From the NCBI RefSeq assembly GCF_003332275.1, contig NZ_QOVA01000002.1, positions 186,001 to 250,000 of the forward strand: a stretch of DNA of 64,000 bases. The letters run 5' to 3'. The stretch is from Edaphovirga cremea (GTDB lineage Bacteria > Pseudomonadota > Gammaproteobacteria > Enterobacterales > Enterobacteriaceae). Both the position numbers and the translations under genes were made by a program. Below, in pieces: positions 41,912 through 50,371 of this stretch. The first letter of the stretch is position 1. Each line of letters opens with the position of its first letter. The notes under the pieces were generated by a model that saw nothing but the letters and a program-made list of their open reading frames with translations, made no database searches and was not told the DNA's origin.

Positions 41912-43228
41912 TTATCGCGGTTTATTGACGAACTCGAAGCGAGGGGAAACCAGTCCGTAAAGCGACCAGCCGAGGAACGTGGCGATCGCGCCCCACATCA
42001 TTGCTTCGTCGCCTGAGCTGTATAATGCATAGAAACTGTACAGTGCACCGATACCTGCGATGATATTGGCGGTTCGCGCTTTTCCGGCGGGGACGTTGGC
42101 CGTTTTCTGCATCACTATCAATGCCGCCATCGAAAGAATATATGGAATGATATTGGTCACGACGGCCAGATTCACTAGCACATTGAATTGTTTATTCAGC
42201 GAAGGGCTGATGGTCATGAAAGACATCGCCGTTTGCAGAATAACGATGGTCAGCATGCCTTTTATTGGCGCACCGGCTTTGGAAACCTTCGAAAATATTT
42301 TAGGGAAGAAGCCCGCATCCGCAGAGGATTTAAAGACCTGGGCAATGGTGAACTGCCAGCCGAGCAGGGAACCGACGCAGGACATGATCATCAAGGCCAT
42401 GATAATTTTACCTACACCGGGCGAAAACATATGTGAGAAAGCCAGACTAAAAGGCGCAGTCGAATTCGCCAGATCCATATTCGGCACGATACCGGCAATC
42501 ACATTGGTGGAAACAATGTAAACCACCGCTGCTCCCAGCGTCCCGCAAAGCACGGCGATCGGGACGTTACGTTCTGGATTGTCCACCACATCGGTGTTGG
42601 CACAGGCAGATTCCAAACCCAGGAATGCCCATAACGTCATGGAAATGGAAGAACCTACAGCCTCAAACACCGGGACATGGTGAGGGTTCCACGCGGCAAC
42701 ATACGCATCGCCACTGAACCAGAACCAGCCAAACAGTGAAATACCCACCACCGGAATAATCACGCCCCATACGGTAATGCTACTGATCTGCCCGGTGATG
42801 CGCGCACCACCAAAGTTTGCCGCGGTAGCCAGCCACAGCACGCCAATCGTCGCCAGACAGATACCGACGGGCGAAATTGTTGCCCCGAATAGCTCCGTTC
42901 CATATCCCACGGCAGAAATGGCAATGGCAATATTGGCGATCAACAATGAAACACCATAGGTATAGTTGGCCATGAAGTTGCCGGATTTTCCGAACGCGTA
43001 CTCAGCATAACCGCCCATTCCGCCGGATTTGCGGCTGAACATACCGCATTTGGCGAAAGCATAGGCCAGCGACATCGACCCCAAGGCAGTGACCAACCAT
43101 GAAACAACGGAGATGGTTCCCACTTCAGCCAGTTTGGTGGGGAGCATAATTATCCCGGAACCCATCATATTGACGGCAGTCAAGATGGTCAGTTGGACGA
43201 CTCCCATCTTATTATTTGATTTACTCAT
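41912..43228 (-). CDS. potE: Putrescine-ornithine antiporter PotE
   Basis: A 438-residue, twelve-helix APC-family antiporter that swaps internal putrescine for external ornithine. Motifs: MGVVQLTILTAVNMMGSGII, GGMGGYAEYAFGKSGNFMAN, WAFLGLESACANTDVVDNPE, NPERNVPIAVLCGTLG. Start 43228 (MSKSNNKMG) gives the E. coli length. It is 75 bp behind speF in the speFL-speF-potE operon, which consumes protons and exports putrescine under acid conditions. Confidence 0.96.
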   Translation of the reverse strand: MSKSNNKMGVVQLTILTAVNMMGSGIIMLPTKLAEVGTISVVSWLVTALGSMSLAYAFAKCGMFSRKSGGMGGYAEYAFGKSGNFMANYTYGVSLLIANIAIAISAVGYGTELFGATISPVGICLATIGVLWLATAANFGGARITGQISSITVWGVIIPVVGISLFGWFWFSGDAYVAAWNPHHVPVFEAVGSSISMTLWAFLGLESACANTDVVDNPERNVPIAVLCGTLGAAVVYIVSTNVIAGIVPNMDLANSTAPFSLAFSHMFSPGVGKIIMALMIMSCVGSLLGWQFTIAQVFKSSADAGFFPKIFSKVSKAGAPIKGMLTIVILQTAMSFMTISPSLNKQFNVLVNLAVVTNIIPYILSMAALIVMQKTANVPAGKARTANIIAGIGALYSFYALYSSGDEAMMWGAIATFLGWSLYGLVSPRFEFVNKPR

Positions 43229-43303
43229 GTTGAATCTCTCTTTTATCATTATTTTTCGGCTACGGAATATATCCGTAGCCTTGAGTGAGAAAGGACGTAT
43301 TAA

Positions 43304-45466
43304 TCAATTCGAAATAACGTAACCGTACGCACGTTTCCAGCCATCCGGATCGTGTTGGATATAAACACCCTGTAATTCCGGAGAGAAACCAGGCAAGAGA
43401 TTAATACCCTCTTCCAGAGCCAGGAAATAACGTTGCGCTGCACCGCCCCAGCGCTCGCCGGGCACCACGCACAATACGCCAGGAGGATAAGGCAGGGCAC
43501 CTTCCGCCGCGATACGGCCCTCTGCTTTACTCAGGGAGACTAATTCAACTTCTCCACGGACAAGGGCAGCATTGGCATCTTGTGGATTCATCACCGCCTG
43601 TGGGAAATAACGTTCGCGGAACATATCTTTTTGCAGTTGCTTCACATCATAGCTGACATAAAGATCGTGCATTTCCTGACATAATTTCCTGATGGTATAA
43701 CCGCGATAACGGGATTCATTATTTTTATACACCGTTGGCAATACCTCACTTAACAATGAATCTTGTAAAATATGTTTTTCAAAGCGCGTGATTAATGCCA
43801 CCAGATGCTGCATTTTTGCGATATCTTCCGCTGGCGTCAGCAGGAATAAAATAGAATTGAGGTCGCATTTTTCTGGGACAATACCGTTCTCACGTAAGTA
43901 ATTGGCCAATATTGTTGCCGGAATACCGAACTCGGTATATCCGCCGCTTTGGGTATCAATCCCCGGCGTCGTCAGTAGTAATTTACAGGGGTCAATGAAA
44001 TATTGTGATTGCGCATATCCTTCGAAACCATGCCATTTATCATCGGGAATAAAGTTGAAGAAACGCAGATCATTGGCCATATCCTGCGTCTTGAAGCTTT
44101 CCCAGGGTTTGCCATCAATCATTGCGGGAACAAAGGGCCGGATCATTTCGCAGGTATTCAGCAACATTTTACGTGCTTCAATCCCTGTCTTGACGCATTC
44201 CAACCACAGGCGTCGACCACTGTTGCCTTCGTGCATTTTTGCGTTCACATCAAGGGCAGCGAACAGCGGGTAAAAAGGGCTGGTCGAGGCGTGCAACATG
44301 AAGGCATTGTTAAAGCGCTTATGATTGCAATACCGTGATTGTCCTTTGATATGTTTGTCTTTTTTATGGATTTGTGACGTTTGTGAAAAACCGGCCTGCT
44401 GTTTATGCACGGACTGGGTCACGATAATTCCGGGATCGTTTTCCGTCAGTTCCAACAGCAGTGGCGAGCAATCTTTCATCATCGGGATAAACTGTTCATA
44501 GCCCACCCACGCTGAATCAAACAGAATGTAATCGCACAGGTGGCCGATTTTATCGACAACCTGACGTGCGTTATAAATTGTACCGTCGTAAGTCCCTAAC
44601 TGGATGATAGCCAAACGGAATGGGCGCGCTTTCTCAGCTTTTTCCGGATCGGTTTTACGGATCTGGTCGCGCAGATAACGCTCTTCGAAACAGTGCGCAT
44701 CAATACCGCCGATAAACCCGAATGGGTTACGGGCGGTCTCCAGATATACCGGTGTGGCACCGGCCTGAATCAGTGCACCGTGATGATTGGACTTGTGATT
44801 ATTACGGTCAAACAGCACCAGATCGCCACGGCTCAATAATGCGTTGCAAACCACTTTATTGGAGGCTGAGGTGCCATTCAGCACGAAATAGGTTTTATCT
44901 GCATTGAAGACTTTTGCTGCGTGCATTTGTGCATCGCAAGGTGCGCCCTCATGAATAAGGAGATCGCCGAGTTTGACGTCGGCATTGCACATGTCCGAGC
45001 GGAAAAGTGTCTCGCCGAAGAATTCAAAGAACTGGCGTCCTGCCGGGTGTTTACGGAAGAATTCACCCCCCTGATGCCCTGGGCAGGCGAAGGTTGAGTT
45101 CCCCATCGCCACGTACTGCTGCAACGTGTTAAAGAACGGTGGCAGCAGTTCATTTTCATATTTTAGCGCTGCGGCTTCGAGTTGTTTTCCGTAGAATTCA
45201 CCGTGTGTGGTGCAAAGTTCGAAAACACCCTTCAGAGATGCCAATACGCTGCTGTCCAATTCCTCTTCGTAACAGACCGCAACAAAAACGGGAATGGAGA
45301 ATCCAGTGGTTTCAATGTGCTGAATAAATCCGTTGCGGACATCTTCTACGGAAAGAACGGCTGCGGCAATATCGTTAAAATCAGTGTGATGAATATCCAC
45401 CACCTCTCTTTGCGTATCAAAACAGTTCACGACAGTGTGGCTGGCCGCAATATTTAATTTTTTCAT
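43304..45466 (-). CDS. speF: Inducible ornithine decarboxylase SpeF
   Basis: A 720-residue fold-I PLP decarboxylase that turns ornithine into putrescine, consuming a proton. It has an N-terminal wing domain (about 1-105). The PLP core has the Schiff-base Lys in VTQSVHKQQAGFSQTSQIH (about residue 355), with GHQGGEFFRKHPAG and LNGTSASNKVV. A C-terminal domain follows (EGALPYPPGVLCVVPGERWG). It is closer to SpeF than to lysine or arginine decarboxylases, as the potE neighbour and speFL leader also indicate. Confidence 0.96.
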   Translation of the reverse strand: MKKLNIAASHTVVNCFDTQREVVDIHHTDFNDIAAAVLSVEDVRNGFIQHIETTGFSIPVFVAVCYEEELDSSVLASLKGVFELCTTHGEFYGKQLEAAALKYENELLPPFFNTLQQYVAMGNSTFACPGHQGGEFFRKHPAGRQFFEFFGETLFRSDMCNADVKLGDLLIHEGAPCDAQMHAAKVFNADKTYFVLNGTSASNKVVCNALLSRGDLVLFDRNNHKSNHHGALIQAGATPVYLETARNPFGFIGGIDAHCFEERYLRDQIRKTDPEKAEKARPFRLAIIQLGTYDGTIYNARQVVDKIGHLCDYILFDSAWVGYEQFIPMMKDCSPLLLELTENDPGIIVTQSVHKQQAGFSQTSQIHKKDKHIKGQSRYCNHKRFNNAFMLHASTSPFYPLFAALDVNAKMHEGNSGRRLWLECVKTGIEARKMLLNTCEMIRPFVPAMIDGKPWESFKTQDMANDLRFFNFIPDDKWHGFEGYAQSQYFIDPCKLLLTTPGIDTQSGGYTEFGIPATILANYLRENGIVPEKCDLNSILFLLTPAEDIAKMQHLVALITRFEKHILQDSLLSEVLPTVYKNNESRYRGYTIRKLCQEMHDLYVSYDVKQLQKDMFRERYFPQAVMNPQDANAALVRGEVELVSLSKAEGRIAAEGALPYPPGVLCVVPGERWGGAAQRYFLALEEGINLLPGFSPELQGVYIQHDPDGWKRAYGYVISN

Positions 45467-45770
45467 GCTAATCTCTATTTTATTTAAGGCGAACGATTCC
45501 CTTCAACCGAATTAAATGGCTGAAAAAAAAGTTCGCAAAATTCAGGGCGAAACAGTCCGCATCAATTCTGTCAAAAGAATTAATGTACTCTTCGCATGCT
45601 GATATGCGTTAACAGACTTCCATAGCGGAAATCATAATTTTTTTTAACGGCTAAGTTCCGGCTTCCAGGAAAAATACAATAAGGGTTCTGCCGCAATAAG
45701 CGGAACGCGTTGTGTTTTCCAATAGAGGAGGATGACTAACCGTTATAAAACGGAGTCATATTGACGTGGT
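45467..45770 (-). promoter_or_regulatory. speF mRNA leader between speFL and speF
   Basis: This 304-nt untranslated stretch lies between the arrest peptide and speF. In E. coli, ribosome stalling on speFL in the presence of ornithine blocks a Rho-dependent terminator in this interval. No strong intrinsic terminator is visible here, which fits a Rho-based mechanism. The speF ribosome-binding site AGAGA is at its end. Confidence 0.65.
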
Positions 45771-45875
45771 TTACTTGGAGTTATAAAAAGCGAAATTAAA
45801 GCAGCTACGGTGAGCCATCTTCATAATGTGAGTTGTTCGCCTAATATGCGACATTTTTTTATTGTTGTTTTCCAT
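45771..45875 (-). CDS. speFL: Ornithine-sensing arrest peptide SpeFL
   Basis: A 34-residue leader peptide: MENNNKKMSHIRRTTHIMKM, then AHRSCFNFAFYNSK. The HIRRxxH ornithine-sensing core (HIRRTTH) and the C-terminal aromatic-rich effector end match the known enterobacterial SpeFL. In the presence of ornithine the nascent chain stalls the terminating ribosome and turns on speF-potE. GAGG lies about 9 nt ahead of the ATG; a longer in-frame extension upstream has no homology. It sits 304 nt ahead of speF on the same strand. Confidence 0.9.
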   Translation of the reverse strand: MENNNKKMSHIRRTTHIMKMAHRSCFNFAFYNSK

Positions 45876-46280
45876 TTTCTGAGCCTCAAATTTATCTTGA
45901 GCAGTTAATGACGACGCAAGTTTAAGCTTAAAAAAATTTTGGACTATGAGCGGGATCACTTTTAAATAGCGTTAAATTTTTGCCAGTTTAATTATTTGAC
46001 TTAAGGGCAGATAAGGAATCATTTTTTTTGAACGTTTAGGCAGAAATAAACGGCAGCAATATTTAACAGACTATTTACGAGCGTAAAAATATTACAACGT
46101 GTAAACAGAATTAAGCCACAGCCCTGCGGATTCCGGCCAATTAATGACTATTAATTGAACAGACTCAACCAGCGTTATCCGCTAATGGCTTGTTAAATTT
46201 GGAAACGTTTTTGGGAAATAAAAAACCGCATAAGTGCATAGTTATGCAGTTATCTGGATTTGGCAAAATTGTGGTGAAAT

Positions 46281-46296
46281 TGTGATTTAAATCACA
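46281..46296. promoter_or_regulatory. Predicted CRP-cAMP binding site
   Basis: TGTGATTTAAATCACA is a perfect TGTGA-N6-TCACA palindrome, with AATT and TTTA flanks that extend agreement with the 22-bp consensus. It lies 406 bp upstream of speFL and 455 bp upstream of ccdA. Which promoter it serves is not evident; no good -10/-35 pair was found at a standard spacing. Confidence 0.75.
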
Positions 46297-46685
46297 TTTA
46301 ATGTCATCTCAACGCCGCCGGTTTCCCCAAAATAGTGCGAAATGGGATTTTTCTTGTTTTTATGCACCATATTAAGGCGTGATTACCATGCCGTCAGAAG
46401 CTGCTGAGATCTCTTTATTGAGTGAATTATTCAGAAGCCATTCATCAATTTTATGACTAGGCGGGTCAGTAACATTCTTTGCGAGCGCAGTGGCTCAACA
46501 ATGGCTAAGGCCGACGTTATGTCATGGTGGGGTTGGGACGGGGTATGATCCCTGTGGTAATGTGTTAGCAAAAAACGCTGAATTCCTCCGCATGAAAGCG
46601 ATGCTCCCTGTCGCCTTGGCCAGTAGCAATCAACGCTCGCCTGTAATTGGGTTAAGCCGGTTAATGACATCTTCTTGTTTAAGCT

Positions 46686-46714
46686 TTGACTACCTGGTGG
46701 ATGAATTTTATACT
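46686..46714 (+). promoter_or_regulatory. Sigma70 promoter of ccdAB
   Basis: TTGACT (46686-46691), a 17-bp spacer and TATACT (46709-46714) lie 37 bp before the ccdA start. A TGTACA palindrome just downstream (near 46715) could be part of an autoregulatory operator. Confidence 0.65.
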
Positions 46715-46751
46715 GTACATTGTCAATGCGCATTATATATGGGGGTGAGTT

Positions 46752-46994
46752 ATGCCTGCTAAAGAGCACATGTCTTCAAAAAGATCATTGAATGTAACTT
46801 TGGATCGGGAATTACATGCGCAAGCGCGTGAGCATGGTTACAACCTTTCAGCGATTCTGGCGGAAGCGGTTGCCGGGAAGTTGAGGGCAGAAGCGCGTGA
46901 AAAATGGCTGATAGAAAATCAGAAAGGTATTGATGCCATCAATAAGTATACCGAAGAAAATGGGCATTTCTCTGAATATCAGCGAGCGTTTTGA
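46752..46994 (+). CDS. ccdA: CcdA-like antitoxin
   Basis: An 80-residue antitoxin: N-terminal ribbon-helix-helix DNA-binding part (KRSLNVTLDRELHAQAREHG, then NLSAILAEAVAGKL), then a C-terminal toxin-binding tail with EKWLIENQKGIDAINKYTEE and NGHFSEYQRAF, which parallels F-plasmid CcdA. GGGGGTGAG sits just before the ATG. The stop overlaps the toxin ATG (TGATG). It should repress its own promoter together with CcdB. Confidence 0.88.
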   Translation: MPAKEHMSSKRSLNVTLDRELHAQAREHGYNLSAILAEAVAGKLRAEAREKWLIENQKGIDAINKYTEENGHFSEYQRAF

Positions 46995-47308
46995 TGGAGC
47001 AATATGCTGTTTATGAAAATGAAGGTGCGGGTAAAAAAGCCTACCCTTACCTTCTCAATATCCATCATCCCTTTGCAGATAAATTTAGTCATACGTTGAT
47101 GATTCCTTTAATTCCGCTGGATCGTTTACAGAGTCTTCCGCCTGCAAATTTATGCCCAATCATTACGATAGAAACACGGCAGTATGTGGTTATGACGCAT
47201 ATGATGGGCGGAGTTTCTGCGCGTGAAGTGGGGCAATGCGTGCGACAATTGGATGCGGAAATTTATGAGATCAAGGACGCATTTGATTTTTTACTGAATG
47301 GAATTTAA
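46994..47308 (+). CDS. ccdB: CcdB-like gyrase toxin
   Basis: A 104-residue CcdB-family protein. It matches the SH3-like fold of the F-plasmid toxin in order: YAVYENEGAGKKAYPYLLNI, then TLMIPLIPLDRL, then LCPIITIETRQYVVMTHMMG, with a C-terminal helix ending FDFLLNGI. CcdB traps DNA gyrase-DNA complexes. F CcdB ends in WGI, where Trp99 contacts GyrA; here the Trp is replaced by Asn while Gly-Ile is kept. Start ATG 46994 overlaps the ccdA stop by one base. Activity is uncertain. Confidence 0.85.
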   Translation: MEQYAVYENEGAGKKAYPYLLNIHHPFADKFSHTLMIPLIPLDRLQSLPPANLCPIITIETRQYVVMTHMMGGVSAREVGQCVRQLDAEIYEIKDAFDFLLNGI

Positions 47309-47312
47309 AGAA

Positions 47313-47777
47313 TCACCGCAGTTTATGGATCACCTGATTACTGCTTCCGCGCCAGATCAGTGAGGGATCTTTCAGATCCTGCACGAACTTCCCATCCACC
47401 AGCACATTGATCAGAGCCACGACCTGATTTTGCAGTGGCGTCAGTTCAGATAACTGATAACCCGTCCATACCCAGATATCCTTATCAACACATTCCGTCC
47501 GCACCCGTTGCACCAATTGCAAAATCGCTGGCACATTTTGCGGATGCAGTGGATCGCCACCAGAAAGCGACAATCCCTGACGTTTAACGCGGGTATCGTT
47601 CAGATCGTCGATGATCCGATCTTCCATTTCACGGGTAAAAGGGATGCCAGAGTCGAGTTTCCAGGTGCTTTTGTTATAGCAGCCACGACATTCATGGACG
47701 CAACCTGAAACGAACAATGAGCATCGGGTGCCAGGTCCGTTAACCACGTCGATGGGATAATACTGGTGGTAATTCAT
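47313..47777 (-). CDS. nrdG: Anaerobic ribonucleotide reductase activase NrdG
   Basis: A 154-residue radical-SAM enzyme that installs the glycyl radical on NrdD. The 4Fe-4S motif CxxxCxxC is CVHECRGC (about residues 26-33). GPGTRCSLFVSGC precedes it and SLSGGDPLHPQN is the SAM-binding GGxP-type loop. It is 83 bp downstream of nrdD in the same direction, as in other enterics, and converges on ccdB with only 4 bp between stops. Confidence 0.96.
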   Translation of the reverse strand: MNYHQYYPIDVVNGPGTRCSLFVSGCVHECRGCYNKSTWKLDSGIPFTREMEDRIIDDLNDTRVKRQGLSLSGGDPLHPQNVPAILQLVQRVRTECVDKDIWVWTGYQLSELTPLQNQVVALINVLVDGKFVQDLKDPSLIWRGSSNQVIHKLR

Positions 47778-47860
47778 ACTCTGTTCTCACCTTGCGACAT
47801 GCGGATTCTACAACTGAAAGAGCCCTCCCCATAAACCGGGGAGGGGGCAACGCCGGTTTA

Positions 47861-49999
47861 TCAGCCCAACAGGCCGTTTTTCAGGTGTTTCACGCGACGC
47901 TTCACTTCTTCCTGCTTCCCGGCATTGAAAGGCCGCGCATCAGGGCTGCCCAGATAACCGCAGACGCGGCGGGTTACCGAGACTTTGGTGGAGTCATGAT
48001 TACCGCATTTCGGGCAGGTGAACCCTTTACTGGTACACTCAAATTCGCCTGTAAAACCACACTCATAACACTCATCAATGGGGGTATTGGTGCCGTAATA
48101 AGGCACGCAGGTGTAGCTATAATCCCACACATCTTCCAGCGCTTTCAGATTGTGTTGCAGGTTCGGGTATTCGCCATAACAGATGAATCCACCGGTCGCC
48201 AATGGCGGATAGGGGGCTTCGAAGTCCAGCTTGTCGTAAGGATTGACCTTTTTCTCGACGTCCAGATGGAAGCTGTTGGTGTAGTAGCCTTTGTCGGTAA
48301 CGCCTGGAACGACGCCAAACTCGGCCGTATCCAACCGGCAGAAACGGTCGCAGAGATTTTCACTTGGCGTACTGTACAGACTGAAACCATAACCGGTTTC
48401 TGCTTTCCAGCTATCCGTGGCGGTTTTCAGACGGGCCACGATTGCCACCGCTTTCTCACGCAGTCTTTCACTGTCAAATACATGCATCTCACCCTTGAAC
48501 AGGGCATTAATGGTTTCGTGAAGACCAATGTAACCCAGCGAAATTGATGCACGGCCATTCTTGAAAATGCCAGCGATACTGTCATCAGCTTTCAGGCGAA
48601 CACCGCAGGCACCTTCCATATACAGGATTGGCGCAACCCGTGCCTTAACGTTTTCCAGACGGGCGATGCGCGTCATCAGCGCTTTCTTCGCCAGTATCAG
48701 ACGTTCGTCGAGCAGGGTCCAGAAACGGGATTCATCCCCTTCGGCTTCCAACGCGATACGCGGCAGGTTGAGACTAATGACGCCGAGGTTATTGCGGCCG
48801 TCGTGAATCATCTCGCCGTTTTCTTCATAGACGCCCAGAAAACTGCGGCAGCCCATTGGAGTCTTGAATGAACCGGTAACTTTCACCACTTGATCGTAGT
48901 TAAGAATATCGGGGTACATGCGCTTGCTGGCGCACTCCAAAGCCAGTTGTTTGATGTCGTAATTATCGTCACCCACTTTATGGTTCAGCCCGTCACGAAT
49001 GGCAAAAACCAGTTTCGGGAAGACGGCGGTCTTGCGGTTTTTACCCAGCCCGGCAATGCGGTTGCGCAGGATAGACTGCTGAATCATGCGCGATTGCCAC
49101 TGGGTTCCCAGACCGAAGCCGAAGGTGACAAATGGTGTCTGACCATTGGCGGTGTGCAGCGTGTTGACTTCATATTCCAGCGATTGGAATGCGTCGTAAC
49201 ACTCTTTCTCGGTACGGGAATGGGCATAGCCTTCCACATCCGGGATCTGCCACTGCTCAGCCACTTTTTTATGTTTATTAAAACTTTCAGTGACGAAAGG
49301 CGCGAGCACTTCATCAATGCGGTTAATGGTTGTACCGCCATAAATATGGCTGGCAACTTGTGCAATGATCTGGGCGGTGACGGCAGTGGCTGTAGAGATT
49401 GATTTTGGCGGCTCAATCTCGGCATTCCCCATCTTGAACCCTTGGGTCAGCATCCCTTTCAGATCGATCAACATGCAGTTGAACATCGGGAAGAAAGGGG
49501 AGTAATCGAGATCGTGATAATGAATCTCGCCGCGTTCATGGGCCAGAACGACGTCACGCGGCAGGATATGCTGTTTGGCATAGTGCTTCGCGACAATGCC
49601 TGCCAGCAGATCGCGTTGCGTTGGGATCACTTTGCTGTCTTTGTTGGCGTTTTCATTGAGCAACGCCATGTTGCTCTGCTCGACCAGGCCACGGATCTCC
49701 TGGTTCAAGCGTCCACGCAGTTCGCGTGAAACATCACGATCGTGGCGGTATTCAATATAGGTGCGGGCCAGTTGTTTGTAAGGACCAGACATCAACTGGT
49801 TTTCAACCGCGTTCTGGATTTCATGAATATCTACGCGTTGTTGGTGTTCCATGTGAGAAGCGACTACGCGGGCGACAGTGGCACAATAATCTGCGTCGTC
49901 CACCCCTGCAGCGACTGCAGCACGTTGCACAGCCTCCTTGATGCGAACTTCATCGAATGGTACCTGGCAACCGTCCCGTTTAATCACGACTGGTTTCAC
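47861..49999 (-). CDS. nrdD: Anaerobic ribonucleoside-triphosphate reductase NrdD
   Basis: A 712-residue class III ribonucleotide reductase that makes dNTPs without oxygen. An ATP-cone lies at the N-terminus (VIKRDGCQVPFDEVRIKEA). The ten-stranded barrel has QRDLLAGIVAKHYA and FGFGLGTQWQ. A zinc site CYECGFTGEFEC / CPKCGNH follows, and the glycyl-radical loop is RRVCGYLGSPDARPFN. The start is GTG at 49999 (MKPVVIKRDG), which has AAGGAG 6-8 nt upstream and gives the E. coli length; a GTG at 50026 is in frame but would place that site inside the gene. Confidence 0.96.
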   Translation of the reverse strand: MKPVVIKRDGCQVPFDEVRIKEAVQRAAVAAGVDDADYCATVARVVASHMEHQQRVDIHEIQNAVENQLMSGPYKQLARTYIEYRHDRDVSRELRGRLNQEIRGLVEQSNMALLNENANKDSKVIPTQRDLLAGIVAKHYAKQHILPRDVVLAHERGEIHYHDLDYSPFFPMFNCMLIDLKGMLTQGFKMGNAEIEPPKSISTATAVTAQIIAQVASHIYGGTTINRIDEVLAPFVTESFNKHKKVAEQWQIPDVEGYAHSRTEKECYDAFQSLEYEVNTLHTANGQTPFVTFGFGLGTQWQSRMIQQSILRNRIAGLGKNRKTAVFPKLVFAIRDGLNHKVGDDNYDIKQLALECASKRMYPDILNYDQVVKVTGSFKTPMGCRSFLGVYEENGEMIHDGRNNLGVISLNLPRIALEAEGDESRFWTLLDERLILAKKALMTRIARLENVKARVAPILYMEGACGVRLKADDSIAGIFKNGRASISLGYIGLHETINALFKGEMHVFDSERLREKAVAIVARLKTATDSWKAETGYGFSLYSTPSENLCDRFCRLDTAEFGVVPGVTDKGYYTNSFHLDVEKKVNPYDKLDFEAPYPPLATGGFICYGEYPNLQHNLKALEDVWDYSYTCVPYYGTNTPIDECYECGFTGEFECTSKGFTCPKCGNHDSTKVSVTRRVCGYLGSPDARPFNAGKQEEVKRRVKHLKNGLLG

Positions 50000-50018
50000 A
50001 ATGACACTCCTTTTTGTG

Positions 50019-50071
50019 TTATCCACAGGGCAAAGCCGCGCCCGATATGGGCTGCAGGGTGTTGTGGATGA
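50019..50071. promoter_or_regulatory. DnaA-box-like sites ahead of nrdD
   Basis: A perfect DnaA box TTATCCACA (50019-50027) and an inverted one-mismatch copy TGTGGATGA (50063-50071) lie in the nrdD leader. E. coli DnaA regulates the aerobic nrdAB genes; a role at nrdD is inference. A nine-base match is expected by chance about once in a window of this size. Confidence 0.35.
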
Positions 50072-50082
50072 CTTTATGGGTA

Positions 50083-50131
50083 ACTACTATATGTAGGTGC
50101 AGCGACATACTATACACACCATATGTAGTAT
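50083..50131. promoter_or_regulatory. Tandem NrdR boxes of the nrdDG promoter
   Basis: Two related motifs, ACTACTATATGTAGGT (50083-50098) and ACACCATATGTAGTAT (50116-50131), share the core ATATGTAG exactly 32 bp apart, about three helical turns. NrdR-repressed reductase promoters typically show two such boxes at this spacing. Confidence 0.6.
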
Positions 50132-50371
50132 TAACGCTAGAGTTAATACTCATTTTCTTGACCTGGAACAAAGAATTTTTGCATCAGTAGATTCACTGAC
50201 CAAATGTAAGCGAGCCGTTCAATATTTGAACAATGCTGTGCCGAGATGCAGTCTGCTGATTAACAAAGGAATAATTTTTTTACAGCACATGGGAGGGGTT
50301 TTTGAGGACAAAATTGACTGATGACACGCGTGGCAATATACAAATACCACGCGTGGGGAGGTCAATCCTGC
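50132..50371. other. Region upstream of the nrdD promoter and 3' flank of treC
   Basis: This interval holds no gene. At 50325-50355 an inverted repeat (CACGCGTGG / CCACGCGTG, 9 bp, 13-nt loop) lies just past the treC stop on the minus strand and may end the tre transcript, though it lacks an immediate T tract. Confidence 0.45.

Larger units (their letters stand above)
45876..46751. other. Long intergenic region between speFL and ccdA
   Basis: This interval must hold the speFL-speF promoter (minus strand) and the ccdAB promoter (plus). It contains a near-perfect CRP site (46281-46296). A 22-codon frame (ATG 46388, MPSEAAEISLLSELFRSHSS) follows an AAGG. From about 46420 to 46680 the base composition is richer in G+C than its AT-rich flanks, and open frames on both strands lack any recognizable domain, so it may be a decayed gene fragment. 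Confidence 0.5.

Noticed and set aside
46431-46769. Overlapping frames on both strands upstream of ccdA
   Set aside because: Neither gives a recognizable protein, and the plus frame overlaps the ccdAB promoter; kept only as a possible decayed fragment.
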